From contig DAOTXK010000119.1 in assembly GCA_034435395.1 (NCBI GenBank), positions 1 to 14,508 on the forward strand: 14,508 nt of DNA. Reading direction: 5' to 3'. Below the pieces are notes generated by a model that had not been told where the DNA came from, searched no databases, and was given only the letters and a program-made list of their open reading frames with translations. The translations under genes were made by a program, and so were the position numbers. Shown in pieces: positions 14,426-14,508 of this stretch; the stretch's first letter is position 1, and each line of letters starts with the position of its first letter. This stretch comes from DAOTXK01 sp034435395 (GTDB taxonomy: Bacteria; Chloroflexota; Anaerolineae; Aggregatilineales; Ch27).

Positions 14426-14508
14426 ACGGGCAGGACCGTTGGAGGGCGGAAGACTTCAGCAAAGGCGAGGGCCCAGAGGTGGAGGCCCCACACCCGAATT
14501 TTTGCCCC

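Noticed and set aside
14469..14505. GGGCC/GGCCC hairpin followed by a T-run after subunit IV
   Set aside because: The stem is only 5 bp with a 10-nt loop, and the T-run is about 10 nt away, so it is too weak to call a terminator. The operon may continue past the window.
1..14508. tRNA, rRNA, CRISPR, insertion sequences or phage genes
   Set aside because: I saw no cloverleaf with a GGTTCGAATC-like arm, no regular spaced repeats, and no transposase or integrase motifs or terminal inverted repeats. The only repeats are within protein-coding stalks.

Overview
The window is about 14.5 kb of GC-rich bacterial DNA. All ten protein genes that can be supported lie on the + strand. The best guess for the host is an aerobic or facultatively aerobic member of the Chloroflexota (Anaerolineae-like). 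This is inferred from two membrane proteins that carry long Thr/Pro-rich extracellular stalks, a degenerate Ser/Thr-kinase gene between them, and a caa3-type oxidase. No rRNA or other phylogenetic marker is present to prove it.

Region 1 (1-5580) is a tightly spaced three-gene cluster. It holds a 5'-truncated membrane protein with a helical cytoplasmic part, one membrane segment, a T/P stalk and a beta-rich C-terminal domain. Next is a protein-kinase-fold protein with altered catalytic motifs. Last is an 806-residue TPR protein with one membrane segment, a T/P stalk and a C-terminal bacterial SH3 domain. The gaps are 43 and 40 bp, so co-transcription is likely. The layout suggests a signalling or envelope-associated assembly, but its function cannot be read from the sequence.

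Region 2 (5581-9574) encodes a molybdenum hydroxylase of the xanthine dehydrogenase superfamily. It consists of a small FAD-type subunit with eroded FAD motifs, followed by a fused 2x[2Fe-2S]/molybdopterin catalytic subunit. The split resembles E. coli YgfM/XdhD more than a three-gene CO dehydrogenase. A 10-bp-stem hairpin sits just upstream of this pair, and a terminator-like hairpin sits just downstream.

Region 3 (9575-10498) has one unrecognised 252-residue protein. It is followed by an AT-richer 165-bp intergenic region with a good sigma-70-type promoter (TTGACA-N17-TAGACT).

Region 4 (10499-14425) is a complete caa3-type haem-copper oxidase operon: subunit II with fused cytochrome c, subunit I, subunit III and subunit IV. 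Subunit I has the YS motif of A2-type oxidases in place of the helix-VI glutamate. Together these subunits would take electrons from a c-type cytochrome or equivalent donor, reduce O2 and pump protons. The last 83 bp hold no recognisable gene.
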